Shown here piece after piece: positions 24,114-35,393 of a stretch of 64,000 nt of DNA. Location of the stretch: positions 96,794,260 to 96,858,259 of the forward strand of contig OX328125.1 in NCBI GenBank assembly GCA_946811695.1. Direction: 5' to 3'. Both the position numbers and the translations under genes were made by a program. Numbering within the stretch: position 1 is the stretch's first letter; each line of letters begins with the position of its first letter. The DNA comes from Gonocerus acuteangulatus (Eukaryota; Arthropoda; Insecta; Hemiptera; Coreidae). Below the pieces are notes generated by a model. The model saw only the letters and a program-made list of their open reading frames with translations. It made no database searches and had not been told where the DNA came from.

Positions 24114-25358
24114 TGTGTGTGTCTGTTAACACGATAGCGGCCAGAGTTTTTGTTTTTTCGTCACGAAACTTGGTATATAACATTCAATTAGCAAACGATT
24201 GAACGAGTTCGTTAACCACCAAAATCGGTCCACCGGAAGGGGGGGTTTACCCCGAACCCAAAACACTAATTTGACCATTTCAGCCGTAATATTTGTTATA
24301 TTTCAACGAAACTTGGTATTCGTAGTGGTAATATAGAGAGAAAAGTGAGATATAAAAGTGAACTAAATCGGTTCATAAGGAGGGGGGGGGGGTTTACTCC
24401 GGACCGACAATACCAATTCGCCACTACCAGCCGTGATTTCTGCGTAATTTCTGCTGTATTCTAACGAAACGCGGTATACGTCGTGGGTAACTCATGAGAA
24501 AGAAGTGTTATAAAAATGAGCTGAATCGGTCAATCGGAAAGGGGGGTTTACTTTGTAATATATTTCAATAGAAAAGCCAGCCAGACATAGGTCCACAAAG
24601 ACGCCGCAAGGAGCGCTAGAGGGACTGTATCCTGTTCCTGCGTTAGATCAAAATACGATAATATGAGGTTTTTTGTATTTATTACGTAGTGTAATAGGTA
24701 ACATGTGTAAACATAACTCTGGAAGCAAATTAATAATTGATCAGTTACTCATTACAAATTTAAAAGAGAACTATTCATGTTTTTATTTTATTTATGTAGG
24801 ATATTTTAAGCAAATTGTTCTGGAAAGCAGTCTACACTACCCAAATTCTGAGGAAAGTGCTTAGTTATGCAGCTCCTGCGTGACGGACTTTTTGTTCCCC
24901 TAATTTATTAAATTACGTGTAAATAATTCACAAATGTTTACAATTAAACATAAAATAATATTTTATTTTCATATAATTTAATATCAGGACTGATATCGTT
25001 GAAATTAAACATTCAAATCCTGATTAGAATTCGAAAAAAAAAAAAAAATCAGAGTGACACATCTTTAAAACGTTAATTTATCTTAATTCATAATGGATTT
25101 AAACGTTTAATTTCAACGATACCAGTGCTGATATTAAGTTAGATGAAAAATGGAATATTATTTTACGTTAAATTGTTCGTGAATTATATGCACGTCATTT
25201 AATAAATAAGGGAAACAAAGGCAAAACTCTCGCTAGACAAAGTTGTTCTAAATTGTATTAGCTTTCATTAAAAGAAAAAAAAAAATTGCATTAAAATCTA
25301 CTAAGATTTAGAGGCTGTAGCCTTTTTTGAAACACGAAATGTCGTTTGGCCCCACTGT
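23801..25358. mobile_element. Long inverted-repeat element (foldback/MITE-like)
   Basis: The left end reads 'acagtgggaccaaccgacat' then 'ttcgtatttc' and 'aggctacagcctc'. The reverse complement of the right end reads 'acagtggggccaaacgacat' with the same continuation. Pairing resumes past an insertion: 24896-25010 matches the reverse complement of 25105-25215 (for example 'taatatcag.actg.tatcgt'). The element was therefore nearly palindromic, and its left arm is interrupted by the Helentron-like copy at 23941-24892. No transposase. CAGTGG ends are hAT-like, but I found no 8-bp duplication. Confidence 0.75.
23941..24892 (-). mobile_element. Helentron-like non-autonomous element, family 1, copy 1
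   Basis: Read on the minus strand it starts AAAGTCCGTCACGCAGGAGC, followed by a subterminal AAGCACTTTCCTC. It continues through several related ~125-bp modules with G/C runs and an (AT)n at 24063-24114. It ends in hairpin CTTTCCTTCGGAGGAAAG plus TGCTAAAA. The end inverts the subterminal motif (GAGGAAAGTGCTAA). It is inserted in the left arm of the element at 23801-25358. No protein is encoded; a 63-codon frame repeated among copies starts at TTG and is not credible. Confidence 0.7.
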
Positions 25359-25898
25359 GCGGCGGTTGGCTACTAACTAGTTAAATCGTTAGTTATAGAA
25401 ATGCTATAGTTTACCAAGTTTCGTGGGGAAAAAAAATTGACCTTTTATCTCGCAGTGTAAGTCCTCAACGTCATACAATATTTCGCTGGATTTATCTCTG
25501 GCTTCTTCGAGCTATGTTCAGTGCTTGTTGTTAATCAACGGAATACCAAGGAATGAAATAATAATAAGCCCGCCAGACTCCATATTTAAAATTCGCGGTT
25601 TGAAAGCAGTGATCTCTAGAGCCAGTGATTGGAAGTAAGCTTCTACAACTCACTCTGCATATGGGCACCGGTAAGTGAGGACATATTTCTTTATGTGATT
25701 TGTGATTGGGAACGTCATTCCATCCCAATTTGGCGGTTTGCGATAAAACATATACATTTTAACGAGGGTAATTTTCGATAACTAGTCGGTAGGATCGATG
25801 AAGATTTGAAGAAATGTTTAAAAAATTCTTTCATAAATGCAACCTCGAACTTCGGAAAGTACTAAAAACTAGGTTTATTGTGTACATTGTATTTATAC
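25359..25898. other. Noncoding; Helentron-like scrap
   Basis: Around 25745-25860 are 'acgagggtaattttcgataa', 'taggatcgatgaagatttga' and 'cggaaagtactaaaa', which match the 3' end of Helentron-like family 1 in plus orientation. Otherwise nothing is recognised. Confidence 0.45.
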
Positions 25899-26074
25899 AT
25901 TGGGTGGAGTGAATAAAAGCAGAACTAAGTATTTTCCAAGCAATTGCTAAGGGCCGAGTGAATAAAAAGATTAGCTGCAGCTAGGGCTAGCACTTGCTTA
26001 GTTTATCACGGTTCCTAGTTGCAGCTAGGTAGAGGGTGTGAATAAAGAGGTTCTAAGGGTAGCAATTGCTAAGG

Positions 26075-28620
26075 AAAAAGTCCGACTCGCAGGAACTGCA
26101 TCATCTTAGCGCGGTTCCGTTCATATCCCTAGTGTCATTTGAAAAGCTTAGAAAAGATATAAACTTCATATATATCTCGTGAAAATTGGCAAAATCCTCT
26201 CGAACATCGACACCGACAGTAGCTAACTTATACACAGAAGCGGAAATTACACAATCCGGCTCTAATTCTAAAGCAAAGCTCTATAAATCAATACAAAATA
26301 TGCCTAATAAAGCCCTTTCTAGTGGATACAGAAGGATCAAGAAGAAGTACTCAAGATTGAGAAGAATACCCTGCCTAATATAGCCTATATAGAATAATAT
26401 GCAGAATAAAGCCTATCTAGTAGATACAGAAGGACAAATAACAAGTCAATAAATAGAATAATAAACCTAATTAAGTCTATGGAGTAGATACAAATGGAGC
26501 AAAAACAAGTCTTGAGGAAGCTTGTTTTTTTTTCTACTTAAATACTTTTTATCAATATTTAGTATATAACCTGTGTTGAAAACTATTGACTGCTAATTGA
26601 TAAATCGGGTTAAAACTAAGTAGTCTTTATGAATATTTAGTATATAACCTATGTTTGGAAGTGTGTTATTTCAGAATCTAGTATAGTTTAAGAAATTTTG
26701 GTGAATGAAATCAATAATTTGCTCTCTGTACCCTGCCTATGCTTTGTATTTCTGACGGCAGATACCTGGGGTATATTTACAACTCTTGAGGATTAACTCC
26801 TAGCAGGTAAATATCCTGGGGACCTTGTGTTTCTTTGGGGACTCTCTATTCGCTCATAGCATCTAACCATTGTGAAGTTTATTTTTTTGGACGTAGGACT
26901 TAATATACATATGTAGACTAAATCATAGCAAGAAGTCTACCTCCGTCGTCGGTTCTTAACTATGTAGACTCGACAATGTTACCCAATCTTAGATACATCA
27001 TAATTAAAATCCACAGCAAAAAGACGACATTTCATCAGAATCCCCTGCTGAATAAAACTTATATAGAATAATATGCAAAATAAAGCCTATCTAGTGGATA
27101 AAAATAGAGAAAAAAAGTCGTTCGTGGTGGTAGAAAATCTTAAAAGTATTTCGCTCAGAAATCTCCGAAATATTGTCAATAATCAATAAGAAAAACCTAC
27201 TAACAATAAAAAACTATAGGTAACAAATGAAAATAGGGAATACCAAGAATAATTCTAAAGAACGAAATCAACACCAGTACTGTAATCTAGATATTCATAC
27301 GGCATCTTCGAATTCTAACAAACAAAATATTGATTCTAATTATACGTATCCTGTTTTATTGACAAATACATTTGACTACTATAAGCAATTAAAAACACTA
27401 GGGAATATGCCAAAGAACTCGGAATAGGAGCCTCGACAGTTTCAAGACATTTGAAGGAAATCGACAAATCCAAAACTGACATTTCATACGGCACAGCCTG
27501 ATATATTTTTAACAATGAATTGTTTTTCTTATTTTAATTAATCTGTTTTATTGTCATATACATTATCCAACTTTAAGCAATTAAAAAATAGCAAGGAATA
27601 AAAACAAACAAAAAGAACCGTTCGAATAAACGAAATCAGTTACTTCAAAGTTTAAGCACTTATTTCTCCGATTGACATAGCCTAATCAAAAATTGTTTCA
27701 GAATCGTTTTTGTAGAACATTTAGTAAGCTTTCGCATGGTAACCCTCCGTTTACCAATATTCCTAACCGTCTTCGAGATATTAGGGAATGTATACGAAGT
27801 TCCCAAAACATTTCATGTCTGTTAATAAAATATTTTATTCTAATCCTTCCTTAGCTCCAAACGTAACCAAAATTTTAACATATTAGTGTTGATGAAATCC
27901 AAACATGCAGAAAATGTTTCAACTGAATCCCATAATTTTAAGTATTAAAATCAAAGACAAAAAGAACAGTTCGAATAAGCGAAATCAATTACTTTAAAGT
28001 TTTAAGCACTTATTTCTCCGATTGACATCGCCTAATCAAAACTTTCATTAGAACCTTTTTTGTAGAACATTTAGTAAGCTTTCTAATGGTATTCTTCCGT
28101 TTCCCAAATTCTCAACCTTTTTTCGAGATATTAAGGAAAGTATACAAAGTTACCAAAACTTTTTTGTCTGTTAATAAAATATTTTATTCTAACCCTTCCT
28201 TAAATCCAAACGCAACCAAAATTTCAACATATTAGTTTTAATGAAAGTAGAACATGCAGTAAATGTTTCAACTGAATCCCATGATTCTAAGTACCCAAAC
28301 CAAAAACGGCATTCAAAAATTTCTTTTTCAGTTTTCTCGAAAACGGTTAAAGCTATCGCCTTGAAAATGGTTCCATTCGTTTTCCTAGCCCAGGAAGCCT
28401 ATAAAAAGAGTACTTACAAGCTTATGAACTCAAAAACGTAAGCGTTACGATTTTTTTTGCGCGAATTTCGCCCCAAACGCCATCTTCCAGTGGGCGGATT
28501 TTGCTGGTTAACGAACTTGACCTTTCAAATTGGACGACAGATTTTTGTACCAAATTTCATCAAAATCGGACCATCAGGGAAGCCAGAAATGAGCGAACAG
28601 ACAAAAATATATATATATAA

Positions 28621-28703
<83 letters not shown>

Positions 28704-28841
28704 AATTTGAACCACCGTTATTTTCGGTTTCTAGGGGTTCTGAAACGCGAAATTTTCTAGTCGGCACTTCCGGATTGTTTCATTGTATCAACCCTATAAG
28801 CGGGGTTCCTCCCTATGGGGGAGGGAGGAACCGCGCTAAAA
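26075..28841 (+). mobile_element. Helentron-like non-autonomous element, family 2, copy A
   Basis: Starts AAAAAGTCCGACTCGCAGGA then ACTGCATCATCTTAGCGCGG (subterminal motif TTAGCGCGGTTCC). The middle is AT-rich noncoding DNA with a ~350-bp tandem duplication and an (AT)n at 28605-28701. The end is hairpin GGTTCCTCCC...GGGAGGAACC then GCGCTAAAA, which inverts the subterminal motif. It is the longest of the family in this window. Other copies are at 61484-62706, 45283-45809, 34430-35380 and 62800-63480. Confidence 0.7.
27602..28300 (+). repeat. ~350-bp tandem duplication inside copy A
   Basis: The segment from 'acaaaaagaaccgttcgaat' (27608) through 'tcaactgaatcccat' is repeated at once from 'acaaaaagaacagttcgaat' (27958). 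Family 2 copy B has the segment once, so the duplication is private to this copy. Confidence 0.75.
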
Positions 28842-29165
28842 GCTAGTCTGGTCTGGTTCATGCTAGCTTTTTAGCGTTTCTTTTCGCTCAATCATGGCGG
28901 CGTTTACGCATGTTCGTAAGGAAAAGGAGTATTATATGCGCCAGGACGTCTTCACGTTTTATTTTCATCTTCTTTAGCTACATTTCCTGCAGTAAAACGA
29001 TTCTTTGAAGTTCTGGAGTTGACGGATATTTTTTTTCTTCCGTAGCGCAATTTGTTGTGAAGCAGTGCTGGGTTCCTACTTCCTTGTTAGACGCTTGTCG
29101 GTGAATCCATTTGAATTCTTCCTGGGATTTTTGCCCTTGATCAATAATTTGTAAAAATCTTTTCC

Positions 29166-29400
29166 CTACTGCTTCATTTTTATAGTCTTATTGCCGGTGG
29201 CTTTTTGGTCGGTTTTCTTCTTTATGCTTGATTTAGTGTTACTCAGCAACTTATTTAACTGTGCAACAGTGACCTTTCGCCCTATGGAAAATTCATTACT
29301 AATGCTGTCCCAAGGAGGTTTTCTTTCTTTAATAGCAGCTAGTAATTTAGATTTTTCCATTGCCACAGGATCATTGACTAATGCTGTTATAAAAAGTGAC
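29166..29400 (-). pseudogene. Myb/SANT-like DNA-binding domain fragment
   Basis: The minus-strand frame reads ALVNDPVAMEKSKLLAAIKE, then RKPPWDSISNEFSIGRKVTV and AQLNKLLSNTKSSIKKK. The spaced W and F/L pattern and 'aWd.Is.eFn...r...qLk.k..N.K' layout are those of Myb/SANT-like domains in proteins accompanying some DNA transposons (for example Harbinger) and domesticated relatives. TAG stops the frame after KMKQ. In a neighbouring frame further basic sequence (LKKMKIKREDVLAH) follows, suggesting a frameshifted longer protein. It lies inside the inverted repeats at 25899-29907. Family assignment is by pattern only. Confidence 0.5.
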
Positions 29401-29539
29401 CGATCCAGGTCGGCAAGGGCGTATACAGAAAATAATTTCGGGAGAGGCTGGGAGTATTTGGGGGGAGGGCTGAGAGCATTTGGGGGGTATGGAATATTAT
29501 CAAACTAGATCTTGGAATAGTTAGCCAATTAAAATGATA

Positions 29540-29658
29540 TTGTACCAAAAAAGAAATTATTTTTTCTAACCAAAGTGGTCTCATTTAATCTATTTTTATG
29601 TTTTGTTTTTTTTTTGACAATTTTTTACCGATTTCGGAGGGGATTGCAGCCCCCCCAT
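29540..29658 (+). repeat. Dispersed repeat fragment, copy 2
   Basis: Same order of motifs as 4290-4432 ('aagtggtctcatttaatcta', 'ttttttaccgattt', 'ggaggggattgcagcccccc'). Confidence 0.5.
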
Positions 29659-29907
29659 AATAGGGTCCATGCGTGTCGACGGTTGCACAAGACACACGCA
29701 GCCCGATGAGGAGAGAGAGAGAGAAGCAACAAACCCTGTCAGGGAGGAAGAGGGATGAGGGAGGGAGGTAGGAATCCTAGCTGCAGCTAGGGGTTAGCAA
29801 CAGCTACCCTTAGAATTTCCTTAGTTTATCAGGAGATGAGGAAATGCTACATCTAAGGCCTAGATTCTACCTGCTAGATTCTAGCTTTTATTCACTCCAA
29901 CCAATGG

Positions 29908-30702
29908 GTGGAGTAAATAAACTGTAAAAACTGCTAGTTAAAAGTTGAACATGAGCAATAGTAGTTTATATGATTTTATTTAAGGATTGCCTTCCTGCAA
30001 ACATGGAATACTACAGCATACTATCCCATTCATATTTTGAACCAATTGGTTGCGGTCTCTATTGGCTTGTAAAAGGCGTTTCTTTCAACTTCGGTTGATC
30101 TAAACCGAAAGTTGCCGTCTGAGTTAATCAAATCAACATAACCATTCAATAATTTCCTCTTCAATTTAATCAGGTTTCAATAACAAACCTTCTTTTCAGG
30201 ACGAATATATTCTTTCAGAAAATTTTTATTTGAGCTGTCAAGTTGAAATTCCGGAAATAGAATGTCCTATTTCTTATATGGGGTTGTGTGGTATGGTTTG
30301 CATATCCCAACGTATTAATAATATTCCTTTTTTAATTCGGAAGAACTTCCTGTTTTTTTTCTGTATTGATAAAACCATATTACTGACAAAAAAATGAGCA
30401 CCTCAGTGAAGACTCCTGAAGCTGATGAATAAGTCATTACGGAGTTCTCAAAAACAGGTTGGGCCGAAATATGTATGAAAAATGGTTTTATGATTTTAGC
30501 AGACTTAGGCTGATTCCTGATTTTTTTTCGATATCTGGTGGTCTCGAAATAGAAATGACTTTTTTATTTGATTTATAGTAAATAGTTATACTGTTAAAGT
30601 CACTTTAATATACTTACAAATACTAATTTTGAATCTTTATAAAAAGAAACTTATGAGGACCATGATTGCCACAAAAAGAATAGTTCCGTGGCACTACCGA
30701 AA
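29908..30702. other. Noncoding
   Basis: AT-rich, no gene recognised. A CTGATGA and a GCCGAAATATGTA near 30430-30475 recall PLE hammerhead cores but are too far apart without a credible stem II. Confidence 0.35.
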
Positions 30703-30704
30703 TT

Positions 30705-30775
<71 letters not shown>
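30703..30775. repeat. (AT)n microsatellite
   Basis: About 70 bp of AT repeats followed by (AAT)n. Confidence 0.95.
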
Positions 30776-30781
<6 letters not shown>

Positions 30782-30849
30782 TAATAACACGAATATTTAA
30801 CATCCAAACATTTGTAAAGTCAGTAAAGTGTGCTCACATACATGCATAA

Positions 30850-30851
30850 TC

Positions 30852-30936
<85 letters not shown>

Positions 30937-31552
30937 CACGTGTCTTTCTGTTTGTCCGTGTGTCTGTTTGTTCCTTCTATCTACACCGTTTGACCGATTT
31001 TGACCAAACTCGGCACACAAGTAGGTCTTGATACAGGAAGTCTCCTAGGCTAGGTCAGAATAGTCAAATTTCAAAATTTGGTCAAAAGGTCAAAAGTTTT
31101 GTTCAAGAAAAATTGTCTACACTGATCCATTCAGATTCTGACGGCCATTTTTAATCGACAGCCATTTTGAATAATGTCTCAAATTTATTTGTTGATGTTC
31201 TTGATAATTAGAATAACTCTAACTCATTGATGACTTTACATCATTATATAATCATGTAATGCAGTTTATTTCAATTTTATATCAACAGTCACTGTCTAAC
31301 TAAGGAGCGCTGGCCTTTCTTTGATAAGAGCTATCTACTCACAGAAAATGGTGCTGGCCTCTGTCGGCAGTCATATGAATTGCTATGGTGCTGGCCTCTG
31401 TTGGCTGTTTCACGATACAGCACTAGACAGATATAAACAAATTTACACCGTTTGACCGATTTTGACGTAACTGGATATACAGGTAGATCTTGATACGGGG
31501 AGAGTCATAGGCCAAACTTAGGTGGAGCATGGCACACTGGGTAGCAGCTAGT
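30850..31552 (+). mobile_element. Helitron- or retroposon-like repeat with (AT)n edge, copy 1
   Basis: (AT)n at 30850-30932, then TCACGTGTC, 'acaccgtttgaccgattttg', 'accaaactcggcacac' and 'aggtcttgatac', ending 'gggtagcagctagt' at 31552. Copies at 43294-43865 and 46903-47503 are in opposite orientation and abut (AT)n at the same edge. Ends TC...CTAG with T next fit a canonical Helitron. The alternative is a retroposon starting ACTAGCTG with an (AT)n tail. Confidence 0.6.
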
Positions 31553-31699
31553 AATATATAAAGTAATGACACCTTTCAATATCATACAGTAAGAAGCCAA
31601 TCAATATTGGCAATTTATTTTTTGGAATACTCTTTTGCCCTTTAGTGAGTTAAGTGAACACCTTCTATTGAGCCTTCTAGGTGTTTTTTTTTGGGTGGG

Positions 31700-32370
31700 T
31701 TTGGATGAAAAGTATTTGTGCTCTGGCATTGGGGTGAAAGGACAACTTGGAAGGGCAGGTTAGGAAACGGGATTATGCCAGTTCTTGAACGAAAGGGATG
31801 TTGACGTCATTTAGAAGAGTATTATTGGAAACGTAGTAAGGGGCATTTACTATTTTGCGAAGGACTTTGGGTTGGGTTGCCTGTATGCTAGAAGTATTAG
31901 AGTTTTGAAGGTCCCAGTATTCGTCTTAAGAGAGAGTATCTCCTGCTCAATTCCTGTCTTTTGAGTTGGGTGTGTAGGCTCCAAGAAAGAATAATGTCTA
32001 GTAATAATCAAGAGTTGCACATCTCTTTCAATATGGGGAGTTCGTGCCTGAATATGACGGATGGAGGGCAGGCTCTCTCTCTCTCTTTTTTTTCAACTTG
32101 TTGCACCAGTGCTCGACAGCCTCCAGATGGTCTTGTAGATAAAAGAAACTGTTACATGACCAGGGGAGGAGGAATAAACGGCTGTATTGTCCGTAAGTAA
32201 CTTCTGGGATGTCTTCGGCGTACAAAAGGTAGAGGAGGGGACCAAGAATACTTCCCTGTGGTACTCCGGAGGAAATGGGACGGGAACTGGACTGTGTGTA
32301 ACTAGGCTCTTACTTGGAAGGAACGGTTTGATAGGTAAGCTTAGGAAGTGAGATACGATTAGGGGACACT
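31700..32370 (-). pseudogene. Jockey/CR1-like RT remnant
   Basis: The minus strand in shifting frames gives SSGVPQGSILGPLLYLLYAE, then DNTAVYSSSPGHV (the YADD region with an altered start), LEHWCNKL, and further on a stretch corresponding to the thumb region of the jockey copies at 19173 and 40688. At least two frameshifts and several stops. A microsatellite lies just to its right. An old, dead non-LTR insertion. Confidence 0.7.
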
Positions 32371-32483
32371 TTACTTTGTATATCAACTCTGGGTGCCGAA
32401 CAGAATCCTACGTTTGGGCGACGTCGAGGGAGGAAATTTGAATATGGACGTTTTGGTAGAAAGTCATTGTGACATTATGTGTA

Positions 32484-32485
<2 letters not shown>

Positions 32486-32551
<66 letters not shown>

Positions 32552-32555
32552 TATA
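32486..32555. repeat. (AT)n microsatellite
   Basis: AT repeats with one G interruption. Confidence 0.95.
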
Positions 32556-33157
32556 AAATGGAAGGCCATTTTTGACAGGATCGTAGAATATTTGAAGTCC
32601 AATTTGTGAAATCGTTTCAATGCTTCTTCGACAGTGGACTGTGAAGTCCATCCATCTCCTAGGTCATTCGTACCACCAATATACGTCCTGCTAAAAACCT
32701 ATTATGCTGCGTGTATTCTCCTCTGCACTTCTGGCTTCACCACGTCGCAGCTTGAGTTGGTCCCCAGGCCCACTACGAGCCATATTCATAACTCTGTGAT
32801 ATCTGGTGACGGTAGCTAACATTTTACCATCGATTTACCGATGCCCAGCTGTGTAAATCTTCAGGGCACTTTAGAATATTAAACCTCTACGTCAATATTT
32901 TAAGCAGCTTTCAAGCAAATGAGAAAATGTCAGATTCTATATCCGCAGTATATACTCATGGGATTAGATGATTTTTATTATTTTTTTTTTGTTGCGACAA
33001 AAATATAAAATAATAGATTCTGTCACCAAACGCGATAGCCATGTTTAATGCAGGGAATGTAGATTCCCTGGCTATTATAATCACAATTATTTGTTTACAT
33101 AACAATGTTTAAGCAGCTTAGACGTTATAACATTTCTTAAATCAATTAAAATTATTC
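32556..33157. other. Noncoding
   Basis: No gene or repeat recognised. Confidence 0.35.
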
Positions 33158-33420
33158 AATCGGTTATTATCTGTTAGTTCATATGGTCCAATGTCAAAGT
33201 AGAAAATCATTGTTGGTGATATTAACTGTCAATTCAAATAGTGGAACGTCAAGTAGGTGACATTGTTGGTGATATTGACTTCAGTTCAGATAGTCAAACG
33301 TCAATTAGGTGTTATGTTTGGTGATATTAACCGTAAGATCAGAAAGTAAAATGTCAAATTGGTGCCACGGGTAGTGATATAAACTGTAAGTTCAGATAAT
33401 CATACAGCCAGTAGCACATC
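33158..33420. repeat. Degenerate 53-bp minisatellite, ~5 units
   Basis: The unit 'gttggtgatattaactgtca', 'attcaaatagtggaacgtca' and 'agtaggtgacatt' recurs near 33211, 33264, 33317 and 33370, with a diverged first unit. Units differ by 20-30 percent, so the array is old. Confidence 0.7.
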
Positions 33421-33689
33421 ATAGCAATGGTATATAATATAATTATCAGAATGATGTCATGAAGATATAAATGATTACAGTTTTGTTTTTCTTTTTTGTT
33501 GCTATGTTATACAATATGTCTCAATGTGGCACATATTCGTAATCTGTATCTTCACGATATTTTCTGTCCCATTAAACTCTTCATGAGGTTTATACTATAG
33601 TTTGTGCCCTCTTCTAGTATTGAAAGACTGTTGCAGGATGTAGAGTATAATTTTTTTACGATAAACCAACTGCTGAGCAGCTAGCGACG

Positions 33690-33835
33690 CTATGTCTATA
33701 GGTTGCCACCCTTTTACAGTGATAATAACAGGTGGCGGTCACCCATCCCAGACTATCCACACCAGACGATGCTCCCCTCGGGATTGAACGGTGCGTTATG
33801 ACGGTGGCCAATAGCAATCATCTGAAGGTATAACG
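33690..33835 (-). mobile_element. 5S rRNA-derived SINE, diverged
   Basis: The minus strand has 'ggccaccgtcataacgc', 'gagcatcgtctgg' and 'gggatgggtgaccgccacct' from 5S rRNA, then 'aaagggtggcaacctataga' as in the copy at 23627-23800. More substitutions than that copy. Confidence 0.75.
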
Positions 33836-34429
33836 GAGTAGATTGTGTGATAAGGGAGTGAGACCCTAATATAATTCCCGTAGGATAGGCTAGGGGGTCT
33901 CGACCTTTGCATGATTGCACATCGATCCTGGACTACTAGATTAACAGGTCTCGTCCCTTCCTGATTATCAGGGAGTGTACTCCAAGGTCATCGTCCTAGC
34001 TGGAACTGCTTGATAATCGTGTTCCTAATGCAGGCTATTATCTCTTGTTTCAGGACATTGGAGAGGAACGCCACATCACAAAATCCCTCCGACTTGCCTT
34101 TTCGTTTTAAAACTAGCCTTTTTCAATCGTTCAAAAATTTCCCTCTTAAATTACTGCCCTTCCTTCCTACAAGGAGGAAATATTGCTTATTACGTTGGAC
34201 AGAAGACGTAGTCCAGAAGTACTCCAGGTCACGAAAAATCAGGATTTTCTGTTTAAACTTATTTATTTTATTTATTTATTAAAAGTTTCGCAGTTTTGTT
34301 TAAACTTAAACGTGAAGTTATTTACCCACGAGAATTCGTCCGTCGGAACACTTTCGTTTCGACATTCAAGCGAAATGGTTCAAATGATTTCGATGGACGA
34401 ATAAATAAAATATAATAAAATCTCAAAGA
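33836..34429. other. Noncoding
   Basis: Two overlapping short frames (34010-34404) show no family resemblance. No gene supported. Confidence 0.35.
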
Positions 34430-35380
34430 GAAGGAAACTTAAGGCGCCACGACGGGAAACGCTCAGTATCTTAAGCGGAAATGATTCGGACGCCATCTCG
34501 GCGTGTTCGCTCTAGGAAAACACTATTAATAATAATATAATATATATATATATAATTATATAATAGGGGTCTCCCGTGGTCTAGTGACTAGCGCGCTAGA
34601 TTCATAAACGGGAAATGGTGGGTTCGATCCCCACCGGCGCCAGAAATTTTCCCATCGCAGGGCTCGCTGAGAGAATTCCTGGCTGCACCCTTGATGTCGG
34701 CGCTAATAGCCAAGATTTGTTGAAGCGCTGTAAAAAAAAAAAGGAAAAAAATATATAATAATCCTAATTTTCTTGTCTTATTTTACTAAAATAATAATTT
34801 TACTGATTAATGCAATTTAATACAAAAACACTCAATTAATAAGTGATTTAAAAAAAAGACAAAAATCCGTACAAAAGAACAATATTAACACTTTTGATGG
34901 TTTATGCACTAATTTCTCCGATTGACATCGCCAACTTGAAAATCGCGTCGGAACCTTTTTTGTAGAGAATTTAGTAAGCTTTCGAATGGCCGATTCAACC
35001 AATTTCAAGATATTTACGAAAATATACGAAGATCCCTAGTCATCTCATCTCTATTAATTTTTTTTCTCGAATACTATCTTAACTCCAAATGTTACCAAAA
35101 TATCTTATATTATGTGAATATCAAACATCTGGAAGAAGTTTCAGTTGAATCAATCGTTTCTCAATACTCAAACCGAAAATAAGTTACAAAAACATTTTTT
35201 CCTACTTTTATTACAAAAAGTTACAGATATCGCCTTAAAAATGGTTTCATTCGTTTTTCTAAGTTAAGGAACCTATAAAACGAGTACCTGCAAGCATAGG
35301 AACTCGAAAACGTCAGATTTTTTTTGTACATTTTTATTGAAACATTTTAGTGGGAGCTTGTTTCGGAAGTGTTGGTCTCG
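34430..35380 (+). mobile_element. Helentron-like family 2, copy D (truncated)
   Basis: Matches copies A and B in order: 'tcagtatcttaagcggaaat', 'atttctccgattgacatcgc', 'tttttgtagagaatttagta', 'agctttcgaatgg' and 'cgagtacctgcaagc'. Both termini and the 3' hairpin are missing, and a family A SINE is inserted at 34566. The Tc1 fragment begins where the family sequence stops. Confidence 0.6.
34566..34741 (+). mobile_element. tRNA-derived SINE, family A
   Basis: Head GGTCTCCCGTGGTCTAGTGA, B box GGTTCGATCCCC, body 'gcacccttgatgtcggcgct' and an A-rich tail. About 175 bp. Inserted in a Helentron-like copy. Confidence 0.85.
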
Positions 35381-35393
35381 TTCCACTGAATGA

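Larger units (their letters stand above)
25899..29907. mobile_element. ~4-kb region bounded by inverted repeats
   Basis: The left end 'attgggtggagtgaataaaa' plus 'gcagaac' is inverted at the right as 'gattctagcttttattcact' plus 'ccaaccaatg'. Just inside both ends are 'ctaagggtag' and the palindrome CCTAGCTGCAGCTAGG or a variant (26016, 29767). The interior includes a 2.77-kb Helentron-like insertion and a Myb/SANT-like remnant on the minus strand. A DNA transposon with a nested insertion is the simplest reading. No transposase or target duplication was found. Confidence 0.45.

Noticed and set aside
30430..30475. CTGATGA followed by GCCGAAATATGTA, a possible hammerhead
   Set aside because: The intervening ~37 bases form no credible stem II and no stem I pairing was found.
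34566..34640. Possible true tRNA gene
   Set aside because: Has A and B boxes but no proper acceptor stem, and continues into a SINE body with an A-rich tail shared with other copies.
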